64,000 nt of DNA. Origin: an uncultured Eubacteriales bacterium (GTDB lineage: Bacteria > Bacillota > Clostridia > Oscillospirales > CAG-272). Position 1 is the stretch's first letter, and every line of letters starts with the position of its first letter. The DNA lies in the NCBI GenBank assembly GCA_934432675.1, contig CAKRYT010000005.1, positions 101,385-165,384 on the forward strand. Direction: 5' to 3'. A program made the position numbers and the translations under genes. Below the pieces are notes generated by a model. It searched no databases and was not told the DNA's origin. It saw only the letters and a program-made list of their open reading frames with translations. Of the stretch, positions 18,455-28,470 are shown in pieces.

Positions 18455-20410
18455 TCAGTCCTCTTTTGCCGTGTATTTTTTCAGCGTATCAAAGGTCTTG
18501 AGATAGTCGTTCACGGTATAGAAGGTCGTCATGGTCGCTCTGAAGTTACGCACGGTCTGGTTGAGGTAGTTTGCCCAGCAGCCGTCGCCGTCGATCCAGT
18601 CGCCGTCCTTGAGGAACCACCAGTCACCGGGGGTCTGGTACTCTGCCCCGCGCTCGAACACCTCGATGTTACGGGGAGAAAGCCCCTTCGCAAGATCCTG
18701 CTGAATCATCTCTTTCGCGATGCTCTTCTGGTTCGGGATAATGGTGCCCGCCTCGGCGAGGATCTTCTGCCCCTCCTCACCTGCCGCGAACTTGAGGAAC
18801 AGATAAGCCGCATTTTTGATCGTGGATTTGCTCCACACCGCCCACGCGTTCGAGCCGGAGTGTGCGCCCTCGACGCCGGAGGCGATCGTGTTGCCCTCGT
18901 CGTCAAAATCCTTCCACACGAGCATGGGGGCGACATCCCACTCGAAGTCACGGATCAGGCGCGCCTGCGCCACGCTGACGCGGACGTCAACGACCATGGC
19001 GGTATAACCCTGCGTGAACTGGGTGAAACGGCCGTCCGTGTTCAGTGTCGCCGGGTTGACCGAGATGCCCTTGTTCTGCACGATCACATATTCGTGCGAA
19101 GCCGCAGCGAGTGCGCCGGCACTGCCGGGATCTCCGAGGTTGTTCGGGCTGCGGAGCAGCTCTTCGTTCTTGGCGATCGCCTCTTTGGGCGTCGCACCGA
19201 GTTGATACGGGATTACCGACCAAAAAGCGTCCGTCACGCCGGTGTAGGTTTTACCGCCGTAGGTGACGTCGGCATGGTAGTGGCTGTTGCCCACCTTGCC
19301 GGCGAGGCTCATGTATTCCGCGAACGCCTCGCGCTGGGAGGGGAGCACCTCGCACTTTTCGGCAAGGGTGTCGCTCATGTAGAACTTATCCTCGTAGGAG
19401 ACGATCTCGCCCGCCTTGTAGGTATGACCGTTGACGGCAATATCTTCTTTGGCTTTGTAGTTGACCGTCGAGTCCGCGAGGGTGAAGGTGTAGTAACCGC
19501 CGGTCAGTCCCGTATCGTCGGACGTCAGATACTGCATGCAGCTGCCGCCCACCGAGAAGCCGTAATTGAACCACCAGCTGGTGATGAAGCCGTACTTACA
19601 GCCTGCCGCCGCATTGACCGCCTGAAGAATGGCGGCGAGTTCAGAACACTCCTGCCAGCTCATCGGGATCTTGTTGTTGAACACGCGCTGACCTCCGACG
19701 GTGAAGAATGCCTTCTTCGGTACGGTGCCGTCGATACCGAGCGACGCCTTGGTATTGCCGTAGGCATCTGCCGCGCCGCCGTTGAACGCGTCGATATCTT
19801 CCTCGTAGACCGAGATCTCCTTGATGTTCGCGTTCTTCATGTAGGTCTTGTTGTAGTAGATGGCGGTCGCGCCGGTGCCCTTCGGGAGCCCGTAGTAATG
19901 CGCGTTCGGACCGTCCGAGGTGGTCGTTACGACGTCGTAGAGGTATCTGCCGACGCCGCCCTCGTACATATCCGCGACTTCCTTTTCAAAGTTGAGCGCG
20001 GCGTACTGGCTCTTGATGTATGCGTCGAGCGGCTCGAGGTAGCCGAGCGTCGCCCACTGCTTATAGTAACTGTCGGAGACGAGCAGGACGTCCTGGCAGG
20101 TGGAGGAGGAGAGCGACGTCTTCATCGTCTGCTCGTACCCGCTGGAGTCACTCGGCTCATAGACCGCCCGGATGTTGTACTCTTTGTACTTTTCGTTGAA
20201 AGCATCGCACAACTGGTAGAAACGCTTTTCTTCGTCCCCCTCGGAGTACGAGGTGACATGGATCGTGGTGCCGGAGGACGGCAGCAGATTACCGTTCTCA
20301 TCGAACGAGATATCCACGCCGCTCCCGCGCTTTTTACACCCGCTGAGCAGGGGCACGAGGAGCGCCGTCATCATCACGAGCATGAGAGCGATGGCAACAA
20401 ATCTTTTCAT
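18455..20410 (-). CDS. Sugar-binding lipoprotein of ABC importer (family 1)
   Basis: The start at 20410 follows AAAGGAGA; an in-frame ATG 27 bases upstream lacks a site. The 651-residue product has a lipobox (LLSGC) and a periplasmic-binding-like fold with GLPKGTGATAIYYNK near residue 180, the usual hinge-region pattern. It is longer than common family-1 binders, which suggests an enlarged binding domain for a longer or branched glycan. It captures the ligand for the two downstream permeases. Confidence 0.88.
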   Translation of the reverse strand: MKRFVAIALMLVMMTALLVPLLSGCKKRGSGVDISFDENGNLLPSSGTTIHVTSYSEGDEEKRFYQLCDAFNEKYKEYNIRAVYEPSDSSGYEQTMKTSLSSSTCQDVLLVSDSYYKQWATLGYLEPLDAYIKSQYAALNFEKEVADMYEGGVGRYLYDVVTTTSDGPNAHYYGLPKGTGATAIYYNKTYMKNANIKEISVYEEDIDAFNGGAADAYGNTKASLGIDGTVPKKAFFTVGGQRVFNNKIPMSWQECSELAAILQAVNAAAGCKYGFITSWWFNYGFSVGGSCMQYLTSDDTGLTGGYYTFTLADSTVNYKAKEDIAVNGHTYKAGEIVSYEDKFYMSDTLAEKCEVLPSQREAFAEYMSLAGKVGNSHYHADVTYGGKTYTGVTDAFWSVIPYQLGATPKEAIAKNEELLRSPNNLGDPGSAGALAAASHEYVIVQNKGISVNPATLNTDGRFTQFTQGYTAMVVDVRVSVAQARLIRDFEWDVAPMLVWKDFDDEGNTIASGVEGAHSGSNAWAVWSKSTIKNAAYLFLKFAAGEEGQKILAEAGTIIPNQKSIAKEMIQQDLAKGLSPRNIEVFERGAEYQTPGDWWFLKDGDWIDGDGCWANYLNQTVRNFRATMTTFYTVNDYLKTFDTLKKYTAKED

Positions 20411-20437
20411 GTGTTTGTCTCCTTTATTTACATTCAA

Positions 20438-21994
20438 TCAATCGCCTTGTGAGGTGCGGTAGGACGCCACACGCGCCGAGGCATCGTCACCTTTGACGAA
20501 CGTGTAGTCCGAAACGGTGGCGTTCGCGCCGAACGAGAACACGCCCACGATGCTGTCGTCCACGATTTTCGTGCCGAAGATCTCACGGCTCGCGGTGTCG
20601 TGGAGGTTCAGGGGCTGTTCGCAGAGCGGGGTGAAGCCGGCATCAATCGCCGCCCGGTTCGCGAAATACAACTCGTCGTTGACGAAGAAGCACAGAATGT
20701 CGTCCTCGCGGTAGATGGCAAGTTTGACACCTTCGGTGATGAAGTGATTGTCCGGATCACGGAACTTACTGTTGGTATAGTAGCCCCAGTTCATTGTGTC
20801 GTCGTTGGGGTCTGCCGCCTCCGACCAGTTGTAGCCGCCGTTGGTGATCGTCCGCTGTACCACACCGCATATCCCGTCGGCAATATTAGCGCCGTCGTAC
20901 ATTTTGATGTAGAGCGTAATCCGGTTGGCGGGGAACAGCACCGTAATACCGATTTTCGGCGTGTTGCTCTGCTCACCCGAGATGCCGCTGAGATACGCTT
21001 CATAGTAGAAGTGCGAGGAGGTGCTGTTCTTCACAACCGCATAAGCGGTGGGAGAATCCGAGCGAATGAACATCTTGTTCCCGCCCTCGTCGTTATCCTG
21101 CGAGAGATCAACAAGGTACGTCGGCTCGTACACCCCGGCGAGCAGACCGCCCTCGACGATGAGCGTGCCGAAGAAGTTGCCGTCCGGCGAGGTCAGGTTC
21201 CGCGCCGTGCCGTCCGCATTCTTCGCGAGAGGCACCCATGTATAGGGGGTCGCCTGATAACTGAAGGTCTTCATGGAACGGGCGCGGGAGGTATTGTCCT
21301 CTGCCCCGTACGGATCGTCCTTGTGGTTGTACGCCACGTTGAACATGAGTTCCGTGACCCCGTAGTCCCCGTTTTCGTCCGGGGTGAAGCCGAGTTCGTA
21401 CCACGGAATGAACGTCTCGACGTCGAAGCCCGTCGCGTCCTGCGAATTGAGTTCACCGTTCAGATTGACGGCGAACTGACCGTCAAAGTAGGAGCCGGTG
21501 TAGGCGTTTCTGCCACCGATGCCGCAGAGCTTCGCAGACTTCCCGCCGCAGTCGATGCGCCACTGACAGGTGGCGTTATCGATCGAGGTCTTCTGCTTGC
21601 CGCTCTTGGTTTGCGTCGCGTTGAAGAAGAGTTCCACCGAGGAATTGAGATAGACCGAGCGGTTGGCATTGAAAGAGAGGATATTGTCCTTGACGGACAC
21701 GAAGCAGTGAATCCCCTCATCACCGAAGTACAGATACGCGTCGACGTAAATATCGCTGTTGACGTTGTTCTTGTAATAAAGCCGGTGCTGTGCGGCGTCG
21801 CCGTACTGCGCGTCGCGCACGCCGTCTACCGTCATGCCGTCCACCGACGTAAAATCATGAATATCGGCGGGGATCGGCGCCTTATTTGTGTAGGAGTACG
21901 GCGCGAACGTATAACCGCCGCCGCAGGCGGTGAGGCTCGCCGCCAGGAGCAGAAGGCAGGCGATGAGAGGGAGCATAAGCCGTTTCTTCATCAT
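20438..21994 (-). CDS. CBM9-like carbohydrate-binding lipoprotein
   Basis: This 518-residue lipoprotein (lipobox LTAC) starts with an ATGA overlap on the preceding GH43 gene. Residues about 50-260 look like a CBM9/DOMON-type module (DGVRDAQYGDAA, DAYLYFGDEGIHCFVSVKD, SSVELFFNA, GFDVETFIPWYELG). The C-terminal 220 residues are beta-rich and resemble a laminin-G-like sandwich. No catalytic motif is seen. It probably holds glycan at the cell surface for the GH43 enzyme and the importer of the same operon. Confidence 0.75.
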   Translation of the reverse strand: MMKKRLMLPLIACLLLLAASLTACGGGYTFAPYSYTNKAPIPADIHDFTSVDGMTVDGVRDAQYGDAAQHRLYYKNNVNSDIYVDAYLYFGDEGIHCFVSVKDNILSFNANRSVYLNSSVELFFNATQTKSGKQKTSIDNATCQWRIDCGGKSAKLCGIGGRNAYTGSYFDGQFAVNLNGELNSQDATGFDVETFIPWYELGFTPDENGDYGVTELMFNVAYNHKDDPYGAEDNTSRARSMKTFSYQATPYTWVPLAKNADGTARNLTSPDGNFFGTLIVEGGLLAGVYEPTYLVDLSQDNDEGGNKMFIRSDSPTAYAVVKNSTSSHFYYEAYLSGISGEQSNTPKIGITVLFPANRITLYIKMYDGANIADGICGVVQRTITNGGYNWSEAADPNDDTMNWGYYTNSKFRDPDNHFITEGVKLAIYREDDILCFFVNDELYFANRAAIDAGFTPLCEQPLNLHDTASREIFGTKIVDDSIVGVFSFGANATVSDYTFVKGDDASARVASYRTSQGD

Positions 21995-23694
21995 CTTCCC
22001 TCCTTTTTACCGAGTGCCGCGATCTCCGAGATGGCGAAGACCTCGCCGCCGCGGGATTCCGATACGGTAATTTCGATTTGTCTGATATCCATGTCCGCGA
22101 ACTGGATCGTGCAGGACGCGCCGGCGAAGATACAGTTATAATGTTTCGGCACCAGCGAATACTGGTCGTAGCTGAAAGCGATCTCGCCCGTCTCGCACAC
22201 GCCCTCGGTGTCACCGACGCGGTACCAGATGCGGATATTGTCAATTTTGGTGAAAGAGGTGTCATACAGATTGCTGTTGTACACCATGATGGCTTTTGCC
22301 GAAATGTAATCCTCCCATGACAGCGTCACGGTACTTGCTTTCTTCCCTACGTTAAAGTAGGTCTCGTCGACGATGTTCGGCGTCTCGTGGATCTTGAGCG
22401 TACCGTCGTTCAGCCAGTAAGGGCTGCTGCCCTCGCGGAGCCCTGTCGCCGTCACCTGCGCCGAGGTCGCCTTGTTCTCGTACCCGCTGATGGCGGTCGG
22501 GAGCGGCTGGAGCGTCACGGTGGGACCGTTCGCGTAGATGACGGGAATCCCGTCGTCATTGGTGACGAAAGACACCTTGTCGAAGCGGATCTTCCGCGCC
22601 TGCGAAATGGACTTGTCATTCTTGAACGTGTGGTAACTGATGTAGAGTTCATCGCCCACGGTGATGAACGAGTGGTGCCCGGCAGAGTTGGTATAAGCGT
22701 TCAGCCCGTCGGTCGTGATGACCGTACCGCCCTTCTCGGTCGCAATTTTGTGGAAGGGACCCATCGGCGAGGTGCCGACCGCCTGCCGCACCTGATAAGA
22801 CGATTCATCGTAGGTATGGACGGAGAACGTTAGGTAGTAAAGCCCTTCGTGATAGAGCATGAACGGTCCCTCGTTGACGGTGCCCTCGTCCATGACCTCC
22901 GTCCCGCCGACCTCACAGGAGCCTGTGAGGGAGATGCAGGTAATGCTCTCGTAGTCCGGCTCCCACCATTCTTTCATCTTCATGATATAGGTGGAACTGG
23001 AGGAGTACCCCGCGCCCTTATCGTGCGTGAAGAGCAGATAAATATCACCGTTTACGTCTACAAAGGGCTCGGCGTCGATGGCGGCAAAATAGCCGTCCGC
23101 CCAGGTGGTGCCTTCCCCGTGCGCTTCATAGAGCGGATGATCTTTCGGCATCTTCGAGAAGTCGATGAGCGGCTCCGAAATGCTGCCCCATTCGGTGAAG
23201 GGCCCCATCGGAGAAGTTGAGGTGGCGAGTGAGATGTAATGCGTCTTGTATTCCGAGACGCTCTTCGACGTCGCGCTGTAATACATATAGTACACGCCGT
23301 CCTCGGCATCATAGTGAACGGCGGGCGCCCAGAAGTTCATGTACGCCCAGAACGTGTCGAGGTCGGGGCGGAACACGGCGCCGAGATACTGCCAGTTGGT
23401 CATATCCCGCGTGCGCCATGCGTTGATGGTGGAGGTCGCCGTGATATACGCGTAATAGTACCCGGTGTCCTCCTTCACCTGTCCGTTCTCATCGAGCGCC
23501 TCCGGCACCCAGATGAGCGACGGATCGGCACCCTGCATGGTTTCTACGTTCCCGTAGAAAAGAGAGGTATCAAATTCCTTGATGTCCTCACCGTAAGAGA
23601 CGTACTCAAGTTTATCGCCGCCGGAGCACCCGGTGAGGGCGAGCGGCAGGAGCATACAGAGGAGAACGGTCAGTGCCAGCAGTTTCTGTTTCAT
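21991..23694 (-). CDS. GH43-type five-bladed beta-propeller glycosidase, lipoprotein
   Basis: The ATG at 23694 follows GAGGAGGGG; a more upstream in-frame ATG has no site. The 567-residue product has a lipobox (LTGC). The GH43 catalytic acids sit in GADPSLIW (general base Asp), IDAEPFVD (pKa-tuning Asp) and NEGPFML (general acid Glu), and NFWAPAVHYD is the usual second blade. The C-terminal 170 residues form a beta-sandwich of F5/8 or CBM32 type. Family members cleave arabinofuranosides, xylosides or galactosides; the substrate is not deducible. It is surface-anchored and works upstream of import. Confidence 0.85.
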   Translation of the reverse strand: MKQKLLALTVLLCMLLPLALTGCSGGDKLEYVSYGEDIKEFDTSLFYGNVETMQGADPSLIWVPEALDENGQVKEDTGYYYAYITATSTINAWRTRDMTNWQYLGAVFRPDLDTFWAYMNFWAPAVHYDAEDGVYYMYYSATSKSVSEYKTHYISLATSTSPMGPFTEWGSISEPLIDFSKMPKDHPLYEAHGEGTTWADGYFAAIDAEPFVDVNGDIYLLFTHDKGAGYSSSSTYIMKMKEWWEPDYESITCISLTGSCEVGGTEVMDEGTVNEGPFMLYHEGLYYLTFSVHTYDESSYQVRQAVGTSPMGPFHKIATEKGGTVITTDGLNAYTNSAGHHSFITVGDELYISYHTFKNDKSISQARKIRFDKVSFVTNDDGIPVIYANGPTVTLQPLPTAISGYENKATSAQVTATGLREGSSPYWLNDGTLKIHETPNIVDETYFNVGKKASTVTLSWEDYISAKAIMVYNSNLYDTSFTKIDNIRIWYRVGDTEGVCETGEIAFSYDQYSLVPKHYNCIFAGASCTIQFADMDIRQIEITVSESRGGEVFAISEIAALGKKEGR

Positions 23695-23705
23695 CTTTCC
23701 CCTCC

Positions 23706-25148
23706 TCATACATTTCCGTCATCGGTGATGTGTGTGATGACCGTTGTTTTCCGGTTATTGTCAGCGCCCACGACGAGGTCTTCCCCGGCTCCGTCCTTCA
23801 GCCCTGCCTCACGGTAGGTGATCGTGATGTCGAAGCCATCGGTCGCCTGGCTCGTAATGACGGCGACGATGCCGCCGACCTGTGAGGTTCCCGAAAGCGT
23901 CCCGGTGTTCGAGACGTTCGTCAGGCGGTGCACGGCACCTGCGGCACCCTTGTGGAACAGACCGACGATACCGCCGACGCCCGTGTTTGCCGTGATATTG
24001 CCCGTGTTCACCGTATCGGTGACGGTGATGGCGGGAGAACCCGCCCCGGTGGCGCTGGAGTTATGGACGTATCCGACGACCCCCGCGGCGTAGTTGCCCG
24101 TGGTCGTCACGTTGCCCCTGTTCTCACAGCCCGTGACCGTGAGACTGCCGAGCGCGCGACCGACGAACCCGCCGGCATTGGACGAAGCCGTCACGTTGAC
24201 CGTCGCTTCGTTGACGCATCTCTCGAGCGTCGTGACCCTGCCGCTCGCCCATTGGACAAGACCGACAAAGCCGCCCGCATACATATTGCCCGCGGTCAGC
24301 TCGACCTGCCCCGCGACCGTGAGATCTCTCACCGTTGCACCGTTGGAATAACCGATGAGCCCGATGCCCTTGACACCGGTCAGATTGAGATACACGGTAT
24401 GACCGTTCCCTTCCATCGTACCGGCGAACGCCTTATCCGATGCGTTCCCGATCATGACGTCGACCGGCACCTCGGGGGAGCCGATATCCGCATCGATGAT
24501 GACACGGCGACCGCGGAAGTCCGTGCCGCCATTGACGAGAGCGGCAAACGCGCGGTATTCATCAATCGTGGTAATCCGCAGGGTCGTATCCCGGAAGCGG
24601 GCGGTGATGCGGACGTCATGCGGCGGCATACGGAACGTGACCTGCGTCGCCTCCGTCGCCTGTCCGCGATAGATCTCCGCCCCGTTCACTGTCAGACTGC
24701 GCTCGATGAGCGTGTAATCGGCCTCGGGCGTGACGGTCAATGTAACGGTTTCGCCGTACATGGCTTCTGTCTTATCCGCCGTAACGGTACCGCCGACGAG
24801 CGCGGTGTCCACGGTGATCTGACTGACGATGGGGCGGACGGTCGCCGCCACTTTCACGTCGCCTGCAGGCATCGTGAATTGCGACCCCTCGATCGCCTCA
24901 CCGTTGACCGTGATGCTCGCGCGCTCATAGCCCGTAGCGGGGACAAGATTGACGTAGAGGATATCGCCCTCGGCGGCGCGCTTGACCTTTTCGCCCTTGC
25001 GCGTCACATAGAGCGTCCCGTTTTCCACCGTCTCCCCGGTGATATTGTAGTTCAGACGTTCATCGTCCCAGCTGTATTCCGCACCGCACCCCGCGAGGAG
25101 CAGGACGAGACATAGCAGGAGCATTGTCCATAACAGGTGTTTTTTCAT
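23706..25148 (-). CDS. GLUG-repeat lipoprotein with divergent InlB-like B repeats
   Basis: This 480-residue lipoprotein (LLAGC) has two or three short beta-grasp modules near 40-190 with the pattern G-x-x-V-T-L-T-V-T-P-x-x-x-Y, like divergent InlB B repeats. A GLUG-type beta-solenoid follows (about 200-450) with recurring G-G-F/I-V-G turns. A block containing NTGNITANTGVGGIVGLFH is essentially identical to the C-terminal part of the SASA lipoprotein at 31664-33880. No catalytic residues are recognised. It is probably a surface adhesin or glycan-binding solenoid. Confidence 0.7.
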   Translation of the reverse strand: MKKHLLWTMLLLCLVLLLAGCGAEYSWDDERLNYNITGETVENGTLYVTRKGEKVKRAAEGDILYVNLVPATGYERASITVNGEAIEGSQFTMPAGDVKVAATVRPIVSQITVDTALVGGTVTADKTEAMYGETVTLTVTPEADYTLIERSLTVNGAEIYRGQATEATQVTFRMPPHDVRITARFRDTTLRITTIDEYRAFAALVNGGTDFRGRRVIIDADIGSPEVPVDVMIGNASDKAFAGTMEGNGHTVYLNLTGVKGIGLIGYSNGATVRDLTVAGQVELTAGNMYAGGFVGLVQWASGRVTTLERCVNEATVNVTASSNAGGFVGRALGSLTVTGCENRGNVTTTGNYAAGVVGYVHNSSATGAGSPAITVTDTVNTGNITANTGVGGIVGLFHKGAAGAVHRLTNVSNTGTLSGTSQVGGIVAVITSQATDGFDITITYREAGLKDGAGEDLVVGADNNRKTTVITHITDDGNV

Positions 25149-25158
25149 AGCGCCTCCC

Positions 25159-26148
25159 TTACGGTTGTTTCACACGCAGGACGACCTTGCCGGTGTTCTC
25201 GTAGCGTTCGAGGATGCCGTGCGCTTCATCCACTTCGGAAATATCCAGTACCCGATAGACGGACGGCTTCAGCGTCCCGTCCTCGAACCAGTGCCACATA
25301 TTGTCGCGGAGAGCCGTCAGCAACTCGTGCTTTTCTTCGTTCGAGCGTCGGCGGAGCATACTGCCGACGAGGTGCAGTCCCCGCGTCAGGAGCGGGCGGA
25401 GTTTAATCTCCGTCGTGATGCCCGCGAGCGTCGAGATGACGACCCAATAGCCGCCCGCCGCCATGAAAGGCATCGCATCGCCGAGGTCTTTGCCTGCGAG
25501 GCAGTCCATGCAGACGTTCACCGGGTGACCCTCGCGCTCCAGTCTCGCGAACGCGTCGGGGATACTCTCTTCTTCCTGGATGATGATCTCATCGGCGCCG
25601 AGGTTTTTGATTTTCTCTGCCGCGGCGCGTGTCTGTACGCTCGTCACGACATAAGCCCCGTTGAGTTTCCCCATCGGGATCGCCGCGCTGGCGAGCCCGC
25701 TCGCCCCGGCGGCAACGTACAGCACCTGACCGGCGGTGAGGTGCCCCTCGACGAAGAGGTTCAGGTAACTGGTCGTATAGGCTTCGGGGAGCGTAGAGGC
25801 TTCCTCCATGCTCATTCCCTTCGGCACCGGCAGGAGCAGTTGGTACGGCAGGGCGATGCGCTCCGCATACGCGCCGCCGCCCACGAGAGCGCAGACGCTG
25901 TCCCCGATGTGATACCCGCTCTCGCGCTCCGCGGTCTTGCCCATCGCGACGATTCTTCCAGCGAGCTCGAGCCCCGGCCACTGCGGCCAGCCGGCGGGCG
26001 ACGGATACGTCCCCTGCCGCTGTAAGAGGTCGGCGCGGTTCAGCGCGGCGGCATAGATCTCGACGATGACGCCCTCGTCCGTAAGGACGGGCTCCTCGAC
26101 GTCACTCCAGACAAACTGTTTGTCGGCATCGATCAGCATGGCTTTCAT
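25159..26148 (-). CDS. PIG3-like quinone oxidoreductase (MDR superfamily)
   Basis: This 329-residue zinc-free medium-chain reductase has the PIG3-type N-terminal block NRADLLQRQGTYP, the substrate-domain PGLELAG and a nucleotide-binding AAGASGLASAAI. Family members reduce quinones or enones with NADPH. The GHG-type zinc ligands of alcohol dehydrogenases are absent. The start follows AGGAGAAAC and overlaps the DMT transporter stop by four bases. Why it sits in a glycan operon is unclear; it may act on an oxidised sugar intermediate with the Gfo/Idh/MocA enzyme of the same operon. Confidence 0.85.
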   Translation of the reverse strand: MKAMLIDADKQFVWSDVEEPVLTDEGVIVEIYAAALNRADLLQRQGTYPSPAGWPQWPGLELAGRIVAMGKTAERESGYHIGDSVCALVGGGAYAERIALPYQLLLPVPKGMSMEEASTLPEAYTTSYLNLFVEGHLTAGQVLYVAAGASGLASAAIPMGKLNGAYVVTSVQTRAAAEKIKNLGADEIIIQEEESIPDAFARLEREGHPVNVCMDCLAGKDLGDAMPFMAAGGYWVVISTLAGITTEIKLRPLLTRGLHLVGSMLRRRSNEEKHELLTALRDNMWHWFEDGTLKPSVYRVLDISEVDEAHGILERYENTGKVVLRVKQP

Positions 26149-27215
26149 TTCGTTTCTCCTTCTTCTTCCGTGACGTTACTTGCCGCGGACACGGTTTTCT
26201 TGATTTTGCTTCGTTTCGGGAATTGTATGTTGCTCACGCACACGGCGACGGCAACGAGGGCAAAGGCGGCGGCGTGCTGCCATGTCAGATGCGTCCCCAG
26301 CGGCAACAGCACGCTGACCAGCGCCGCGAACAGCGGCTCCGCCATCTTGATGATAAAGAGTTTTGAGAGGGCGTATTTCTGTACGACGTAGTACCACAGC
26401 CCGTAGCTGACGACCGTCGCCGCGACGATATACAGCATGACGAGCGCGGCGCGCCAGCCGAACGAGGTGATCCGCCCCCCGAGGGCAAGCCCGAGTACGG
26501 TCAGGAACAGACCGCCCATGAACTGCGAGTACCCCGTGACGGTCACGGTGGGGACGTCGTGAAAACTCTTCTTAAAGACGATGTTGGAGATCACGGTGCA
26601 GAAGCTCGCGCCGATGACGAGCGCCGTCCCGAGACCGAACGTGATCTTAAAGGAATCCAGATTGATGACCAGCACCGAGGCAACCCCGCACACGGCGCCG
26701 ATGATCTTCCCCGGCGTCAGTCGGTCGTCACGGAAGAACAGGAACGAGAAGCACACGAACACGAGCACGCCCGATTGTTTGAGGAGCGCCGTCTTGGAAC
26801 TGTCGATCTGCCCGAGGCTGATATAGGTACAGGCGTAGTGGAGCACCACGGCGAACAGGGCGACGAGCGCGGTCGGTAGCCACTTCTTCGGTTGCCGGAG
26901 GAGATACGTCCGCCGCGTCGCGAGGCAGAACGCCGAGAGGAGCGCGCCGCTCACGAGGAACCGCACCCCGGCGAAAAGGACTAGGTTCGGGTAGAACGAC
27001 GTGTCGATCTCGAACACCTTGTACCCGTATTTGACGAACGGGAACAGCGACCCCCAGAGGAGCATGACGATGAGCCCGAGCCCGACTGCCGTCAGCGTGG
27101 CTTTAGGATTCCCGCCCCCGGCGGGTTCTGCGCCCGTTTGGGTGGTGCCGGCGGTGCCGTCCGGCTGACCCGCCTGCGGCGTCACCGCTTGTGTCGTTTG
27201 GATGGAATGCGTCAC
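26145..27215 (-). CDS. DMT-superfamily transporter (EamA family)
   Basis: Ten hydrophobic helices in two EamA repeats follow a hydrophilic N-terminus rich in T, Q, G and P. The start is uncertain: a GTG at 27215 has GAGG ten bases upstream, while the longest frame begins with a TTG at 27296 without a site. Typical motifs are MLLWGSLFPFVKYG in the first repeat and GYSQFMGGL and KMAEPLFAALVS in the second. It probably exports or exchanges a small metabolite. Its location between two oxidoreductases suggests a link with their substrate, though this is inference. Confidence 0.8.
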   Translation of the reverse strand: MTHSIQTTQAVTPQAGQPDGTAGTTQTGAEPAGGGNPKATLTAVGLGLIVMLLWGSLFPFVKYGYKVFEIDTSFYPNLVLFAGVRFLVSGALLSAFCLATRRTYLLRQPKKWLPTALVALFAVVLHYACTYISLGQIDSSKTALLKQSGVLVFVCFSFLFFRDDRLTPGKIIGAVCGVASVLVINLDSFKITFGLGTALVIGASFCTVISNIVFKKSFHDVPTVTVTGYSQFMGGLFLTVLGLALGGRITSFGWRAALVMLYIVAATVVSYGLWYYVVQKYALSKLFIIKMAEPLFAALVSVLLPLGTHLTWQHAAAFALVAVAVCVSNIQFPKRSKIKKTVSAASNVTEEEGETK

Positions 27216-27336
27216 CGTGTCAGTCCCTCGGCCCGTCACCGCGCGTGGCAGGGTGTCTGCCGCCGGCACCGGTTTCAATGACGACTTTCCCGTCAATTAT
27301 TTTCAATTCAATTATCCTCTTTTCGCGTTTCGTTTG

Positions 27337-28386
27337 TCAATCACCCGACGCACGGGCAGTGATGGAAGCGTTGGCATTCATTTCCTCCGCCGTGTAACCG
27401 CACGCCTCGAGGGTCAGTTTCTGGAGCAGGTATTCATGGGTGAAATCGACGTCGTAGGGGATCTTCCCCTCCACCATGTACACGAAATCGTGCATCATGA
27501 CGTCGTACCGCCCGACCTCGGGGATCTCCACCGTGTGGTAGCGGTCCTTCCACGGCTCCTGCTCGGCCAGCATGGTCTCCCGGATGCGCATGGGGGATTC
27601 CAGGGGGCTTACCGAAATGGTGCCGCGCTCCCCGTAGACCGTGAACTCGCGGAGCCCCCAGCCGTTGACCTCGCAGGAGGAGACCCGCACGGTCGCGATA
27701 CCGTCGGGATAGGTCAGAACCGCGAGAGAGGTATCTTCAAAATGGATGTCTCCGTCGCCCGACTCGGTGTGGAAAGCGGTCAGACCGCCCGGGACTCCTT
27801 TGACCTGCATACAGAGGTCGATGAGATGCCCGCCGAAGATGTACATGACCGGCGCCTTGACGCCGTAACCGATGAGCTGCCGCTCGAACCAGTCGGGGTG
27901 CTTGGTGCACATCTCCGCCGTGATGTTGTAGATACGCCCGAGCGCCCCGTCGCGGACGCGCTCCAGAACGTAACGCACACCGGCGTTGTAGCGGTACATA
28001 TACCCGGTCTGAAAGACGAGGTGTTTCTCCCGCATGACATCAAGGAACGTGCGATAGAGCGAAAGGTCGATACCGGCGGGCTTATCCATGTGGATATGGA
28101 GCCCGGCTTCCGCACAGCGGAGCGCCGTCGGTACGAGATCGGGGACGGAGGCTTCGACCATCGCGGCGCGGATACCCGAAGCGAGAAGGCGCTCCTCGCT
28201 CATCACAGGGATGTCACCGTAGACATTGGGATTCTCCCGTAGCCGTTTTTCCCGCACCGCGTCGTCCGGCTCACACAGTCCGACGATTTCCACGTCCTCA
28301 CGCGCCCTGAGCGCGCTGATGGCAGCCGCCGCATGATTGTGCCCGATGCCGAAGATACCGATGCGAAGTTTTCCGTTTTCCGCCAT
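27337..28386 (-). CDS. Gfo/Idh/MocA-family sugar dehydrogenase
   Basis: The start at 28386 follows GAGAGGA; upstream in-frame codons add only an arginine- and proline-rich tail. The 349-residue protein has the N-terminal Rossmann motif GIFGIGHNH and a DKPAG block where the family has EKP with its catalytic Lys, followed by the alpha/beta C-terminal domain. Such enzymes oxidise or epimerise sugars or their derivatives with NAD(P). It is the first gene of the nine-gene operon, with the AraC-site promoter directly upstream and the regulator gene divergent. Confidence 0.88.
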   Translation of the reverse strand: MAENGKLRIGIFGIGHNHAAAAISALRAREDVEIVGLCEPDDAVREKRLRENPNVYGDIPVMSEERLLASGIRAAMVEASVPDLVPTALRCAEAGLHIHMDKPAGIDLSLYRTFLDVMREKHLVFQTGYMYRYNAGVRYVLERVRDGALGRIYNITAEMCTKHPDWFERQLIGYGVKAPVMYIFGGHLIDLCMQVKGVPGGLTAFHTESGDGDIHFEDTSLAVLTYPDGIATVRVSSCEVNGWGLREFTVYGERGTISVSPLESPMRIRETMLAEQEPWKDRYHTVEIPEVGRYDVMMHDFVYMVEGKIPYDVDFTHEYLLQKLTLEACGYTAEEMNANASITARASGD

Positions 28387-28441
28387 GATTCTGTCCTCTC
28401 GAAATGGTGCAGGCGCGCGGGCGCGCCCGTTTGACATTTTT

Positions 28442-28470
28442 ATTATAGGGGGATGCCTGAAAATCTGTAA
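28442..28470 (-). promoter_or_regulatory. Promoter of the nine-gene operon
   Basis: The minus strand reads TTACAG (complement of 28465-28470), 17 bp, TATAAT (complement of 28442-28447). The -35 overlaps the conserved 42-bp site, as expected for activation by an AraC-family protein. Confidence 0.75.

Noticed and set aside
18365..20452. A 695-codon plus-strand open frame
   Set aside because: It is a shadow of the solute-binding protein gene and its product is rich in Arg, Val and Asp without any domain.
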